Assembly (NCBI GenBank): GCA_947462065.1
Contig: CANHNO010000006.1
Span: 1-38,402 of the forward strand
DNA: 38,402 bases
From: Burkholderiales bacterium
GTDB taxonomy: Bacteria > Pseudomonadota > Gammaproteobacteria > Burkholderiales > Burkholderiaceae_C
Direction: 5' to 3'
The notes below the pieces were generated by a model that was not told the DNA's origin, made no database searches, and saw only the letters and a list, made by a program, of their open reading frames with translations. Positions 24,702-33,944 of the stretch are shown here, piece after piece (the stretch's first letter is position 1; the number at the start of each line of letters is the position of its first letter). The position numbers and the translations under genes are program-made.

Positions 24702-26302
24702 TGCCTCGGCAGGCTTCCGGCGCAGCGCTGTCGCGCTGGCTCGCCAGTACGCCGGCGGTGCTGCTGGCAGGCATCGCGCAGACTCTGTCATTCTCGCCAT
24801 TCGAGTGGTGGTGGCTGCAGCTGTTGTCTCTTGCCGTGCTGGCCCACGCCACCGCAGGCGCTGCACCACGCCGAGCCGCGATGATGGGCTGGCTGTACGC
24901 AGTCGGATGGCTGGTGTCGGGCTTCTGGTGGCTGTACATCAGCATGCACGACTACGGCGGCCTCCACCCGGCCCTGGCCGCGCTGGCGGTGGTCGTGCTG
25001 GCGGCGCTTCTCGGCCTCTACTACGCGGCGGCGATGGCACTCTGGGCGCGGCTGCGCACCGGCTGCGCGGGGTGGGACGTCGCGCTTTGGTCGGCCTGCT
25101 GGCTGCTCGCCGAGCTGGCGCGCGGGCTGGTGTTCACCGGTTTCCCTTGGATTGCTTCGGGCTATGCGCATGCGGTGGGCCCCTTGGCGGCCTGGGCGCC
25201 TTGGCTGGGCGTCTACGGCCTGTGCGCTTTGGCAGCCGCCGTGGCCGCTGCAGGTTCGCTGTGGCTGCAAGGCCATTCGCTGCGGGTTCGATCCATCGTC
25301 AGCACTGTGGTGATCGCGCTCGCCCTGACGCCGCAGCTGCTGCCCGATCAGTTCACGCGCTCCACCGGCACCCTGCCCGTCAGCCTGCTGCAGCCGAACG
25401 TGCCGCAGGAGATCAAGTTCAACCCCGACCGGCTGAACCTGCAGCTGCAAGGTCTGGTGCGTCAGTTGTCCGAAGCGCGCGGTGCGCTCGTCGTGACGCC
25501 GGAATCGGTGCTGCCGCTGTCGCGCGATCAGATCAGCGACGGTTACTGGGCGGCGCTGCGAGATGCGCTGCAGCCGGTGTCCCCACCGTCGGATCCCGCG
25601 CCGGCTGCAGTCGAACGTGCCGCCCTGATCGGCCTCTTTGTCGGCGACGAGACATCGGGCTACGTCAACTCAGTCGTGGCGTTACCGGCGCGTGCGCCCG
25701 ATGGCGCGGCGTCATCCACTGACGCCGGCTACCGCTACGGCAAACGGCACCTGCTGCCCTTCGGCGAAATCATCCCGCCCGGATTCCACTGGTTCGTTCG
25801 CCTGATGAACATCCCGCTGGCCGACCAGGCCCGCGGCAGCAGCACGGAGGCGTTCGCATTCGGCGGACAGCGGTTGCGTCCCCTTGTGTGCTACGAGGAC
25901 CTGTTCGGGGAGGACATCGTATCCAGCATGGTCGGGCCGCAGGCGGCCACGGTGTTCGTCAACGTCAGCAACCTCGCCTGGTTCGGTCGCTGGCTGGTGC
26001 AGGACCAGCACCTGCAGTTTTCGCAGATGCGCGCGATCGAGTTCCAACGGCCGGTGATCCGCTCGACCAACACCGGCGCCACTGCGGTGGTCGACCATCA
26101 TGGCCGGGTCACCGCGCGGCTGCCACCGCTCACCACCGGCGTGCTCGAAGCCACTGTCGAAGGGCGCATCGGCGAGACGCCCTACGCGCGCTGGCTGGCC
26201 ACCTGCGGTCTGTGGCCGCTGATCGCTGCGGCGCTCGCCATCGTCGGCCTGACCGCGCTCATCGGGCGACGCTCACCAAGCCAGCCTGCACCCCGCCCGT
26301 AA
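24701..26302 (+). CDS. lnt: Apolipoprotein N-acyltransferase
   Basis: A membrane enzyme of about 533 residues transferring the third acyl chain from phospholipid to the N-terminal Cys of lipoproteins. The N-terminal half has about six transmembrane helices (LLAGIAQTLSFSPFEWWWLQ begins it). The C-terminal periplasmic nitrilase-like domain shows Glu in TPESVLPL, Lys in YGKRHLLPFGE and Cys in RPLVCYEDLF, the expected catalytic triad. A last helix follows near the C-terminus. ATG at 24701 is preferred over the TTG three bases upstream, as the TGATG junction couples it to corC. Confidence 0.95.
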   Translation: MPRQASGAALSRWLASTPAVLLAGIAQTLSFSPFEWWWLQLLSLAVLAHATAGAAPRRAAMMGWLYAVGWLVSGFWWLYISMHDYGGLHPALAALAVVVLAALLGLYYAAAMALWARLRTGCAGWDVALWSACWLLAELARGLVFTGFPWIASGYAHAVGPLAAWAPWLGVYGLCALAAAVAAAGSLWLQGHSLRVRSIVSTVVIALALTPQLLPDQFTRSTGTLPVSLLQPNVPQEIKFNPDRLNLQLQGLVRQLSEARGALVVTPESVLPLSRDQISDGYWAALRDALQPVSPPSDPAPAAVERAALIGLFVGDETSGYVNSVVALPARAPDGAASSTDAGYRYGKRHLLPFGEIIPPGFHWFVRLMNIPLADQARGSSTEAFAFGGQRLRPLVCYEDLFGEDIVSSMVGPQAATVFVNVSNLAWFGRWLVQDQHLQFSQMRAIEFQRPVIRSTNTGATAVVDHHGRVTARLPPLTTGVLEATVEGRIGETPYARWLATCGLWPLIAAALAIVGLTALIGRRSPSQPAPRP

Positions 26303-26368
26303 AATCAGGCTCTGCGCGGGCTGCCGCTTCGCGCTCCACGACACCGCCCATCACCAGGCCCACCACCG

Positions 26369-27313
26369 ATGCTGACCTTCCAGCAAATCATCCTGCGTCT
26401 TCAGCAATACTGGGACGCTCAGGGCTGCGCGCTGCTGCAGCCCTACGACATGGAGGTCGGCGCGGGCACCAGCCACACCGCGACCTTTCTCCGAGCGCTC
26501 GGCCCGGAGCCATGGAAGGCAGCTTATGTGCAGCCCAGCCGCCGCCCGAAGGACGGCCGTTACGGCAACAACCCGAACCGCCTGCAGCACTATTACCAGT
26601 ACCAGGTCGTGCTGAAGCCCGCGCCGAGCAACATCCTGGAGCTCTACCTCGGCTCGCTCGAAGCGCTGGGCTTTGATCTGAAGACCAACGATGTACGTTT
26701 CGTCGAAGACGATTGGGAGAACCCGACGCTGGGCGCCTGGGGCCTGGGCTGGGAGGTCTGGCTCAACGGCATGGAGGTGACGCAGTTCACCTACTTCCAG
26801 CAGGTCGGCGGCATCGACTGCCGGCCCATCACCGGCGAGATCACCTACGGTCTGGAGCGGCTGGCGATGTATCTGCAGGGCGTGGACAACGTTTACGACC
26901 TGACGTGGACCGTCGGGGCCGATGGCACGCGCATCAGCTACGGCGATGTCTACCTGCAGAACGAGCAGGAGCAAAGCGCCTACAACTTCGAACACAGCGA
27001 TGTCGAGTTTCTGCTCGGAGCCTTCGGCAGCCATGAGAAGCAGGCCAAACACCTGATCGACTCGCAGCTCGCACTGCCCGCCTACGAACAGGTGCTGAAA
27101 GCCGCACACACCTTCAACTTGCTGGATGCGCGCGGCGCGATCAGCGTGACCGAACGCGCCGCCTACATCGGCCGCATCCGCAACCTGGCGCGCGCCGTGG
27201 CCGCGAGCTACCTCGACAGCCGAGAGCGGCTGGGCTTCCCGATGGCGCCACGCGAGTGGGCTGAGGAAGTGATCGCCGCGCTGGCGCAACAACGCGACAA
27301 GAAAGCGGCCTGA
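26369..27313 (+). CDS. glyQ: Glycine--tRNA ligase alpha subunit
   Basis: The 314-residue catalytic subunit of the bacterial alpha2beta2 enzyme starts [19 protein letters not shown] and has the class II motifs [45 protein letters not shown], and [17 protein letters not shown]. It charges tRNA-Gly with glycine in the cytoplasm. A TAAAAT element at 26300-26305, 64 bases before the ATG, could be a -10 box. It is followed after four bases by glyS. Confidence 0.98.
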   Translation: MLTFQQIILRLQQYWDAQGCALLQPYDMEVGAGTSHTATFLRALGPEPWKAAYVQPSRRPKDGRYGNNPNRLQHYYQYQVVLKPAPSNILELYLGSLEALGFDLKTNDVRFVEDDWENPTLGAWGLGWEVWLNGMEVTQFTYFQQVGGIDCRPITGEITYGLERLAMYLQGVDNVYDLTWTVGADGTRISYGDVYLQNEQEQSAYNFEHSDVEFLLGAFGSHEKQAKHLIDSQLALPAYEQVLKAAHTFNLLDARGAISVTERAAYIGRIRNLARAVAASYLDSRERLGFPMAPREWAEEVIAALAQQRDKKAA

Positions 27314-27317
27314 CCCC

Positions 27318-29483
27318 ATGACTGTTGCCAATCTGCTGGTGGAACTGTTCGTCGAAGAACTGCCGCCGAAAGCGCTGAAGAAGCTCGGTGAATCGTTCGC
27401 TCAGGGGCTGGTGGACAGCCTGCGGGCACAAGGTCTGGCCACCGAGCATTCGGCTGTGTCGCCCTTTGCCTCGCCGCGTCGGCTCGCCGCGCACATCAGC
27501 GCGGTGTTGGCCGCCGCGCCCGACAAGGCCGTGTCGCAGAAGCTGATGCCGGCCAGCGTTGCACTGGCAGCCGATGGCACTCCGACACCGGCCCTGCTGA
27601 AGAAGCTGGCCAGCTTCGGTGCCGACGCGTCGGTGCTGCCAGCGCTGAAGCGTCAGATGGACGGCAAGGCCGAGGCCTTGTTCTATGACAGCGTGGTGCC
27701 TGGCGCGACGCTGGCGCAGGGGCTGCAAAAGGCGCTGGAAGAGTCCATCGCCAAGTTGCCGATCCCCAAAGTCATGACCTATCAGCTCGAGTCCGGCGCC
27801 CAGCCTGGGTGGACCAGTGTGCAGTTCGTCAGGCCTGCGCACGGCCTGGTCGCGCTGCACGGGGCCGACCTGGTGCCCCTGTCAGCACTGGGTTTGCACG
27901 CGGGCCGCGAAACACACGGCCACCGCTTCGAGGCGGCGATGGACCCGGTGGTGCTGCAGCACGCCGACCATTACGCCGAGCAGCTGCGCGACCAGGGTGC
28001 GGTGATCGCCAGCTTCGCGCAGCGGCGCGGCGAGATTGCACGCCAGTTGCAGCATGCCGCATCGCGCCAGGGCCTGACGCCGATCGAGGACGACGCGCTG
28101 CTCGACGAGGTGACCGCACTGGTCGAGCGGCCCAACGTGCTGCTCGGTCGCTTCGAGGAAGCGTTCCTCGAAGTGCCCCAGGAATGCCTGATCCTGACGA
28201 TGAAGGCGAACCAGAAGTACTTTCCGCTGCTGGACGTGTCACCGGGCAAAGAAGGCAAGCTGACGAACCAGTTCCTGATCGTCAGCAACATCAGCCCGGC
28301 CGATCCCGGCGCGGTGATCGGTGGCAACGAGCGTGTGGTGCGCCCGCGCTTGGCCGACGCGAAGTTCTTCTTCGACCAGGACCGCAAGAAGACCCTGGCC
28401 TCGCGCATCGAGGGCCTGGCGAAGGTGGTCTATCACAACAAGTTGGGTAGCCAGGGCGAGCGGGCCGAGCGCGTGCGCGCGATCGCGCATGCCATCGTGA
28501 ACCAGCTGCGCATGGCCACACTGCCCTACACCGTGGACGCGCAGGACGAGTTCGCGGTGCTCGACAGCAAGGCGCAGGAAGCCGCGCTGCTGGCCAAGGC
28601 CGACCTCCTGACCGACATGGTCGGCGAATTCCCCGAACTTCAGGGCATCATGGGCGGCTACTACGCGCGCCACGAAGGCCTGCGCGATGGCGTGGCCATC
28701 GCGATAGAAGACCACTACAAGCCGCGCTTCGCCGGCGACACGCTGCCGCGCAACCACACGGGCACCGTGCTGGCACTGGCCGACAAGCTGGAAACCCTGG
28801 TCGGTCTGTTCGGCATCGGACAGTTGCCCACCGGCGACAAGGATCCGTTCGCGTTGCGCCGCCACGCGCTGGGCGTGATCCGCATCCTGACCGAAAAGAA
28901 CCTGCCCCTGGATCTTCCTGCCCTGCTGCAGGGCGCATTGCCGGCATTCGGCGAGCTGATCTCCGACCCCACCGAAGCGCTGCAGGGCTTCTTCAACGAC
29001 CGCTTGGCCGTGAGCCTGAGAGACCAGGGCTACAGCGCCCAGGAAGTGGACTCGGTGCTGGCACTGGCGCCGACCCGGCTGGGCGACCTGCCGCGCCGCC
29101 TGGAAGCGGTGCGTGCCTTCGCGACTTTGCCTGAAGCGGCGTCGCTGGCGGCCGCCAACAAGCGGGTGGGCAACATCCTGAAGAAGATCGACGGCGTGGT
29201 GCCGACCACGGTGGATGGCGTGCTGTTGCAGGAACCCGCCGAACAGGCGCTGGCGCAAGCGCTGGCCACCGTGCGGCCGCATGCCGACAGCCTGTTCGAC
29301 CAGCACGACTACACCGCCTCGCTGCAGGCCCTTGCCGCCCTGAGAGAACCTGTCGATGCCTTCTTCGAGTCGGTGATGGTCAACGCAGAAGACGCTGCGC
29401 TACGCGCCAACCGACTCGGCCTGCTGGCGCAGCTGCACACAGCGATGAACCGCGTCGCCGACCTGTCCAAGCTGGCCACCTGA
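27318..29483 (+). CDS. glyS: Glycine--tRNA ligase beta subunit
   Basis: The 721-residue beta subunit, needed for tRNA binding and activity of GlyQ, starts LLVELFVEELPPKALKKLGESF, the family's typical opening. It contains FVRPAHGLVALHGADLVPLSALG, ECLILTMKANQKYFPLLD and MGGYYARHEGLRDGVAIAIEDHYKPRFAGD, all strongly conserved in GlyS. The length is close to the family's usual ~690-720. Spacing from glyQ is four bases. Confidence 0.98.
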   Translation: MTVANLLVELFVEELPPKALKKLGESFAQGLVDSLRAQGLATEHSAVSPFASPRRLAAHISAVLAAAPDKAVSQKLMPASVALAADGTPTPALLKKLASFGADASVLPALKRQMDGKAEALFYDSVVPGATLAQGLQKALEESIAKLPIPKVMTYQLESGAQPGWTSVQFVRPAHGLVALHGADLVPLSALGLHAGRETHGHRFEAAMDPVVLQHADHYAEQLRDQGAVIASFAQRRGEIARQLQHAASRQGLTPIEDDALLDEVTALVERPNVLLGRFEEAFLEVPQECLILTMKANQKYFPLLDVSPGKEGKLTNQFLIVSNISPADPGAVIGGNERVVRPRLADAKFFFDQDRKKTLASRIEGLAKVVYHNKLGSQGERAERVRAIAHAIVNQLRMATLPYTVDAQDEFAVLDSKAQEAALLAKADLLTDMVGEFPELQGIMGGYYARHEGLRDGVAIAIEDHYKPRFAGDTLPRNHTGTVLALADKLETLVGLFGIGQLPTGDKDPFALRRHALGVIRILTEKNLPLDLPALLQGALPAFGELISDPTEALQGFFNDRLAVSLRDQGYSAQEVDSVLALAPTRLGDLPRRLEAVRAFATLPEAASLAAANKRVGNILKKIDGVVPTTVDGVLLQEPAEQALAQALATVRPHADSLFDQHDYTASLQALAALREPVDAFFESVMVNAEDAALRANRLGLLAQLHTAMNRVADLSKLAT

Positions 29484-29509
29484 GATGAAACCTGCCGTGT
29501 CGACGTCAG

Positions 29510-29601
29510 CTTTCGGCCCTTTGTGGTCTTTCGCAGACATGGTCCCACAGGCATCGGTCTGCGCAAGCGGCGGCTACCGGGTGACCGCAAAGGGCCGAAA
29601 G
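29510..29601. repeat. Nested inverted repeat between glyS and gmhB
   Basis: The outer arms are 29510-29528 (CTTTCGGCCCTTTGTGGTC) and 29583-29601; they pair over 19 bases with only one G-T wobble. An inner perfect arm pair, CGCAGAC (29532-29538) and GTCTGCG (29557-29563), lies inside. There is no T-tract afterwards, so this is not a standard terminator. It could be a dispersed intergenic repeat (REP/MITE-like) or an RNA processing element. The rest of the 185-bp gap shows nothing else. Confidence 0.65.
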
Positions 29602-29668
29602 GGGAGCTTCGCCAACGGTCTGTCTTTTCGTTCGTCGTGGATCGTGCAAAGCACGGCGGAAAGCTGAG

Positions 29669-30301
29669 ATGTCACCGACCTCGTTCAATTCGCTCAAGCT
29701 CGTCATCCTCGACCGCGACGGCACGATCAACGAAGACCGCGACGACTACGTCAAGTCGTCCGAGGAGTGGGTGCCGCTGCCTGGCGCGCTGGAAGCCATC
29801 TCGCGGCTCAACCATGCGGGCTGGCACACGGTGCTGGCGACCAACCAGTCGGGCCTGGGGCGCGGGCTTTTCGACATGGCCTCGCTCAACGAGATCCAGC
29901 TGAAGATGAACCACGCGCTGGCGGCGCAGGGTGGCCGCGTCGACGCGGTGTTCTTCTGCCCCCACACGCCTGACGACGGGTGCGACTGCCGCAAGCCGAT
30001 GCCGGGCCTGATGCTGCAGATCGCCGAGCGCTTTGGTGTGTCGCTGGACAACACGCCGATGGTCGGGGACACCCTTCGTGATCTGCAAGCCGGCATGGCC
30101 GCCGGTTGCCCGACGCACCTGGTGTTGACCGGCAAGAGCGCCGGCCTCGAAGGCCGGGCCCTCTCCGACCTCCTCGACGCGGTACCAGGCACGCGCGTGC
30201 ACGCTGATCTGGGGGCTTTCGCCGACTGGTGGATCCGCCACCAGCAGCACCAGCGAGGTGGCACCGGCGAATCCGATCCCGGCTTCGGGGCACCGCAGTG
30301 A
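29669..30301 (+). CDS. gmhB: D,D-heptose 1,7-bisphosphate phosphatase
   Basis: The 210-residue HAD-superfamily protein has LDRDGTINED with the nucleophile Asp15 and Asp17, LATNQSGLGRG, the zinc-binding loop CPHTPDDGCDCRKP, and GDTLRDLQAG with the metal Asp. This architecture is specific to GmhB, which removes the 7-phosphate from heptose 1,7-bisphosphate in ADP- or GDP-heptose synthesis. It is linked to glyQS in many Burkholderiales. The stop overlaps the plsC start (TGATG). Confidence 0.93.
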   Translation: MSPTSFNSLKLVILDRDGTINEDRDDYVKSSEEWVPLPGALEAISRLNHAGWHTVLATNQSGLGRGLFDMASLNEIQLKMNHALAAQGGRVDAVFFCPHTPDDGCDCRKPMPGLMLQIAERFGVSLDNTPMVGDTLRDLQAGMAAGCPTHLVLTGKSAGLEGRALSDLLDAVPGTRVHADLGAFADWWIRHQQHQRGGTGESDPGFGAPQ

Positions 30302-31119
30302 TGAATCGCTTCTTCTGGGCGCTGCGTTCTTACCTGTTTCTGGCCTACATGGCGGTCAGCGTGGTGCCGTGGGCCACGGTGGTACTGATCGTCTCGATCT
30401 TCACCCGCGGCGACCGGATCTACTGGCTGTGCGCCGGCTGGCTGACACACTCGATTGCGGCCGCGCGCGTGATCTGTGGCGTACGCCACCGCATGCACGG
30501 CCTGGAGAACCTCGCCGAGGCCAACCGGGCGCCCGCGGTGATCGTGTTGCCGAAGCACCAGTCGACCTGGGAGACGTTTGCTTTCCCCGGCCTGATGCCG
30601 CACCCGCTGGCCTATGTGTTCAAGCGGGAGCTGCTGTACATCCCGTTCTTCGGCTGGGCGATGGCGCGCATGGACATGATCCACATCGATCGCGCCCGGC
30701 GCTCGGAAGCCTGGCGACGCGTGGCCGAACAGGGCGCGCGCCACATGCAGCACGGTTCGTGGGTGATCATGTTCCCCGAAGGCACCCGGGCGGCGCGCGG
30801 GCAGCAGGAAGAGTACAAATCGGGCGGAACGCGGCTGGCCGTGACCACCGGGGCTTCGGTATTGCCGATCGCCGTGACCTCGGCGCGCTGCTGGCCGCGC
30901 AAGACCTTCACGCTGCGCCCCGGTGTGATCGATGTGTCGGTGGGCCCGCTGCTGTCGTCGGTCGGCAAGCGCCCGGATGCGCTGATGCGCGAGGTCGAAA
31001 CCTGGATCGAGGCCGAGATGCGACGGCTCGATCCTGAAGCCTATGTCGAAGAGGCCTTACGGTCGACCGCGGCAAGCGCCGCCACCACGCCACCAGATGG
31101 CTCGGTAACCGAACCGTAG
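30301..31119 (+). CDS. plsC: 1-acyl-sn-glycerol-3-phosphate acyltransferase
   Basis: The start ATG at 30301 overlaps the gmhB stop by one base; a longer reading frame exists but begins inside gmhB. The 272-residue protein has an N-terminal membrane helix (SYLFLAYMAVSVVPWATVVLIV), then KHQSTWETF, which carries the active-site His but has Glu in place of the usual Asp of the HX4D motif, and FPEGTR in the substrate-binding block. It acylates lysophosphatidic acid at the inner membrane to give phosphatidic acid. Confidence 0.92.
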   Translation: MNRFFWALRSYLFLAYMAVSVVPWATVVLIVSIFTRGDRIYWLCAGWLTHSIAAARVICGVRHRMHGLENLAEANRAPAVIVLPKHQSTWETFAFPGLMPHPLAYVFKRELLYIPFFGWAMARMDMIHIDRARRSEAWRRVAEQGARHMQHGSWVIMFPEGTRAARGQQEEYKSGGTRLAVTTGASVLPIAVTSARCWPRKTFTLRPGVIDVSVGPLLSSVGKRPDALMREVETWIEAEMRRLDPEAYVEEALRSTAASAATTPPDGSVTEP

Positions 31120-31130
31120 ACTCCGCCCTC

Positions 31131-32042
31131 ATGGCCGCCCCCCGTCGCCCCGACCCCGCACAGCTGTCGCTGTTCGTCGCGACGGAGCCGACGGCCTCGA
31201 CACCGATGCACCCCGCAACAGCGGCCCCCGCAACACTCGCTGAGTCGACACCTGCCATGGGCACTTCCGCTCTCGCATCAGCGGCCTTCCGCCATCCGCA
31301 GGCAGCGCGCGAAATCGTGCTGGGCGGGCACACCGTGGCCTATGCGCTGAAGCGTGTGCGTCGGCGCAGCATTGGTTTCATCGTCGGCACCGAAGGCCTG
31401 TGTGTCAATGTGCCGAGCTGGGTCGGGCCGCGCGACATCGAAACGGCGCTGCGCGAGAAAGCAAACTGGATCCTGAGCAAGCTGCACCAGCAGCAAGAGC
31501 GTGGTCGCCGCCTGCAATCGGCTCGGGTTGATTGGCGCGACGGCGTCACGATCCCTTTTCTTGGCCAGACGGTGGTCGTTGTGCTCGACGCGCGAGCTGG
31601 CATCACGCCGTCGGGTGCCGTGCTCGATGCGGGGGCGGGCGATGGCGCACCGCGCCGTCTGCACACCGGGCTGCCCTCCAATGCAACGCCCGAACAGATC
31701 CGCGACGCGGTGCAGAGCTGGCTGCAGCGCCAGGCGAAGCGCGTCTTCGCCGAGCGCTGCGAGCACTACGCCGCCCAACTCGGCGTGCGCTACCGCCAGC
31801 TCAGCCTGTCGTCGGCACAGACGCGCTGGGGCAGCGCCAGCGCAGATGGGTCGATCCGCCTGAGCTGGCGGTTGATCCATTTCGGGCTGTCAACGATCGA
31901 CTACGTCGTCGCCCACGAACTCGCCCACCTGCGCGAAATGAACCACAGCCCAAGGTTCTGGGACGTGGTGCGCTCAGTCGTGCCTGACTACCAGCGCACC
32001 CGCGAGGTGCTGAAGACCGACGTGCTGCCGGTGTTCGACTGA
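31131..32042 (+). CDS. YgjP-like metal-dependent hydrolase (DUF45/M48-type)
   Basis: The 303-residue protein has a conserved C-terminal domain: VRYRQLSLSSAQTRWGSASA, SWRLIHFGLSTIDYVVAHEL, and the zincin motif HELAHLREMNH (HExxH plus a downstream His), ending with RTREVLKTDVLPVF. This is the YgjP/DUF45 family of small metallopeptidases. The first ~65 residues are Ala/Pro/Thr-rich and variable. It follows plsC after 11 bases and is probably the last gene of the glyQS-gmhB-plsC group. The substrate is unknown. Confidence 0.87.
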   Translation: MAAPRRPDPAQLSLFVATEPTASTPMHPATAAPATLAESTPAMGTSALASAAFRHPQAAREIVLGGHTVAYALKRVRRRSIGFIVGTEGLCVNVPSWVGPRDIETALREKANWILSKLHQQQERGRRLQSARVDWRDGVTIPFLGQTVVVVLDARAGITPSGAVLDAGAGDGAPRRLHTGLPSNATPEQIRDAVQSWLQRQAKRVFAERCEHYAAQLGVRYRQLSLSSAQTRWGSASADGSIRLSWRLIHFGLSTIDYVVAHELAHLREMNHSPRFWDVVRSVVPDYQRTREVLKTDVLPVFD

Positions 32043-32052
32043 GGACTGCTCA

Positions 32053-33195
32053 TCAATGGGCAGTCGGTGAAAAGCGGTAGACGCCCTGATCCCGCTGACG
32101 CTGCAACCGCCCCTCGTGCCACAAGGCATTCAGGTGCGCGATCGACTCGCCCATCGCGAAGGTGGTCTGGTGCACATCGAGGGGGCGCCTGAACAGCACA
32201 GGCAGCAGTTCCGCGGCGGTGCGCGGTTCCATCGCGCAGGCGGCCAGCACCTCGGCCAGGCGATCGGCGTGGTGTTGCTGTAGCTGATCAATGCGGGCAT
32301 GCAGGCCGCGGAACGGCTGGCCGTGCGAAGGCAGTACCAGTGTGTCAGCGGGCAGTGCGCGCATGCGCTCAAGCGATGCCAGGAAAAGCGCCAACGGATT
32401 GGCTTCGGGCTCGAGGTGATCGACGCTGACATTGGTCGAGATGCGTGGCAGAAGCATGTCGCCAGCGATCAGCACGTTCAACGCCGGGCTGTAGAGCGCG
32501 ATGTGCTCCGGGGCGTGGCCGTAGCCCGCCAGGCACTGCCACGCGTGGCGGCCACCCGACTGGGTGCTGCCAATGTCCACGACACCACCGTCCATCAGGC
32601 GACAGTAGGTGGCAGGCACCTGCGGCACCATGCTGGCATAGAAGCGGGCGCGGGCGCGAATCTGCGCCAGGGCTTGCGCGTCGGCCAGCCCGTGCGAAGC
32701 CACGAACGCTGCGGCTGCATCGCCGCCCATGGCGGTGTCGGCGCGGCTGCCCAGGCGCGCCGCAGCAAAGTCGGTGGCACTCATCCACAAGCGGCATTCG
32801 AAGCCGTGGTCGATCGCCGCCGCGGGGTGGCTCCAGCGCTGGGTCAGCCAGTGCGCCAGGCCGACATGGTCAGGGTGCATGTGCGTCACCAGCACGCGCA
32901 GCACCGGCAGGCCATCAAGCTGAGTGGCCATCACCTGCTCCCAGGCGGCGCGGGTGGTGTCGTCGGCAATGCCGCAATCGACCGCCGCCCAGCCCTGCTG
33001 CGAGCCGTCGGGGCCTTCGATCTGATCGCGAAGCAACCACAGGTTGACGTGGTTCAGGGCAAAGGGCAGCGGCATGCGCAACCAGCGCACGCCAGGCGCC
33101 ACTGCCATGGTGTGGCCCAGGGCGGGCAGCGTGTCGGCCCAGGGGTAGTCCGGTTCTTGCCGAAGCTTGTTCGTATCGGTAACAGGTGGGTTCAT
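32053..33195 (-). CDS. MBL-fold metallo-hydrolase
   Basis: The 380-residue protein has the beta-lactamase-fold metal motif THMHPDHVG (HxHxDH), a later GYGHAPEHIALYSP region, LIAGDMLLPR with a metal-ligand Asp, and LPSHGQPF. The C-terminal ~80 residues look like a winged-helix-type addition (PRTAAELLPVLFRR ... AHLNALWHEGRL), common in proteins of the LACTB2/glyoxalase II branch. It probably hydrolyses a thioester or similar, but the substrate is not determined. It is transcribed convergently to the YgjP-like gene and divergently to the carbonic anhydrase gene. Confidence 0.86.
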   Translation of the reverse strand: MNPPVTDTNKLRQEPDYPWADTLPALGHTMAVAPGVRWLRMPLPFALNHVNLWLLRDQIEGPDGSQQGWAAVDCGIADDTTRAAWEQVMATQLDGLPVLRVLVTHMHPDHVGLAHWLTQRWSHPAAAIDHGFECRLWMSATDFAAARLGSRADTAMGGDAAAAFVASHGLADAQALAQIRARARFYASMVPQVPATYCRLMDGGVVDIGSTQSGGRHAWQCLAGYGHAPEHIALYSPALNVLIAGDMLLPRISTNVSVDHLEPEANPLALFLASLERMRALPADTLVLPSHGQPFRGLHARIDQLQQHHADRLAEVLAACAMEPRTAAELLPVLFRRPLDVHQTTFAMGESIAHLNALWHEGRLQRQRDQGVYRFSPTAH

Positions 33196-33254
33196 GGTAT
33201 TGAATCGGGTGACTCTCGGTCGATAGACTCGAGACTTTCTAGTGTCGTCAACTT

Positions 33255-33944
33255 ATGACCAGCGAACTGAACGAACTCTTCGAGAGCAACCGGAGGTGGG
33301 CACGTGCCACGGAAGAACGCACGCCCGGTTTTTTCACCAAATTGCTGAATCAGCAAGCGCCCCAGTACCTGTGGATTGGCTGCGCCGACAGCCGCGTGCC
33401 GGCCAACGAGCTGGTCGGGCTGGCGCCAGGCGAGTTATTCGTGCACCGCAATGTCGCCAATGTGGTCGCACATTCCGATCTGAACTGCCTGTCAGTGGTG
33501 CAGTACGCGACCGACATGCTGCGGGTGGGCCACATCATCATCGTCGGTCATTCGGGCTGCGGCGGCGTCGCAGCATCGCTGCACAACCTGCGGGTCGGCA
33601 TCGCCGACAACTGGATCCGCCATGTGCAGGACGTGCGCAACCAGCACCAGGACTGGCTCGAAACGGTGGACGAAGCGCAGCGCGTCGACGCCCTGTGCGA
33701 GCTGAATGTGATCGAGCAGGCCCGCAATGTCTGCCAGACCACGGTAGTTCAGGATGCCTGGGCGCGCGGGCAGGAGCTGGTGGTGCATGGCTGGTTCTAT
33801 GGCCTGCACAACGGCCTGCTGGAGGATCTGAAAATGACGGTTTCCGGACCCGAGCACGTGCGCGATGCATACGATCGGGCACTGGCCGCAGTTCATGCGC
33901 GACGCAGTCCGGCAGGAAAGGCGGCAAGCAAGGGCCTGCCTTGA
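33255..33944 (+). CDS. can: Beta-class carbonic anhydrase
   Basis: The 229-residue protein interconverts CO2 and bicarbonate. Zinc ligands are visible as Cys43 and Asp45 with Arg47 (CADSR), and His99 and Cys102 (HSGCGG), the standard beta-class set. The motif VHRNVANVV and C-terminal [10 protein letters not shown] are typical. The stop overlaps the aceK start by one base (TGATG). Bicarbonate supply to anaplerotic and fatty-acid enzymes fits the central-metabolism neighbour aceK. Confidence 0.95.
   Translation: MTSELNELFESNRRWARATEERTPGFFTKLLNQQAPQYLWIGCADSRVPANELVGLAPGELFVHRNVANVVAHSDLNCLSVVQYATDMLRVGHIIIVGHSGCGGVAASLHNLRVGIADNWIRHVQDVRNQHQDWLETVDEAQRVDALCELNVIEQARNVCQTTVVQDAWARGQELVVHGWFYGLHNGLLEDLKMTVSGPEHVRDAYDRALAAVHARRSPAGKAASKGLP

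Noticed and set aside
28239-29306. 355-residue minus-strand frame opposite glyS
   Set aside because: Antisense shadow of a certain housekeeping gene.
30541-30600. plsC as a degraded gene because of HX4E instead of HX4D
   Set aside because: The KHQSTWE form is, to my knowledge, usual in this betaproteobacterial branch, and the rest of the enzyme is intact.
33242-33943. Long in-frame upstream extension of aceK across the carbonic anhydrase gene
   Set aside because: The added sequence is Arg/Gly/Ala-rich shadow of can in another frame; the TGATG junction at 33944 and the family N-terminus fix the start.
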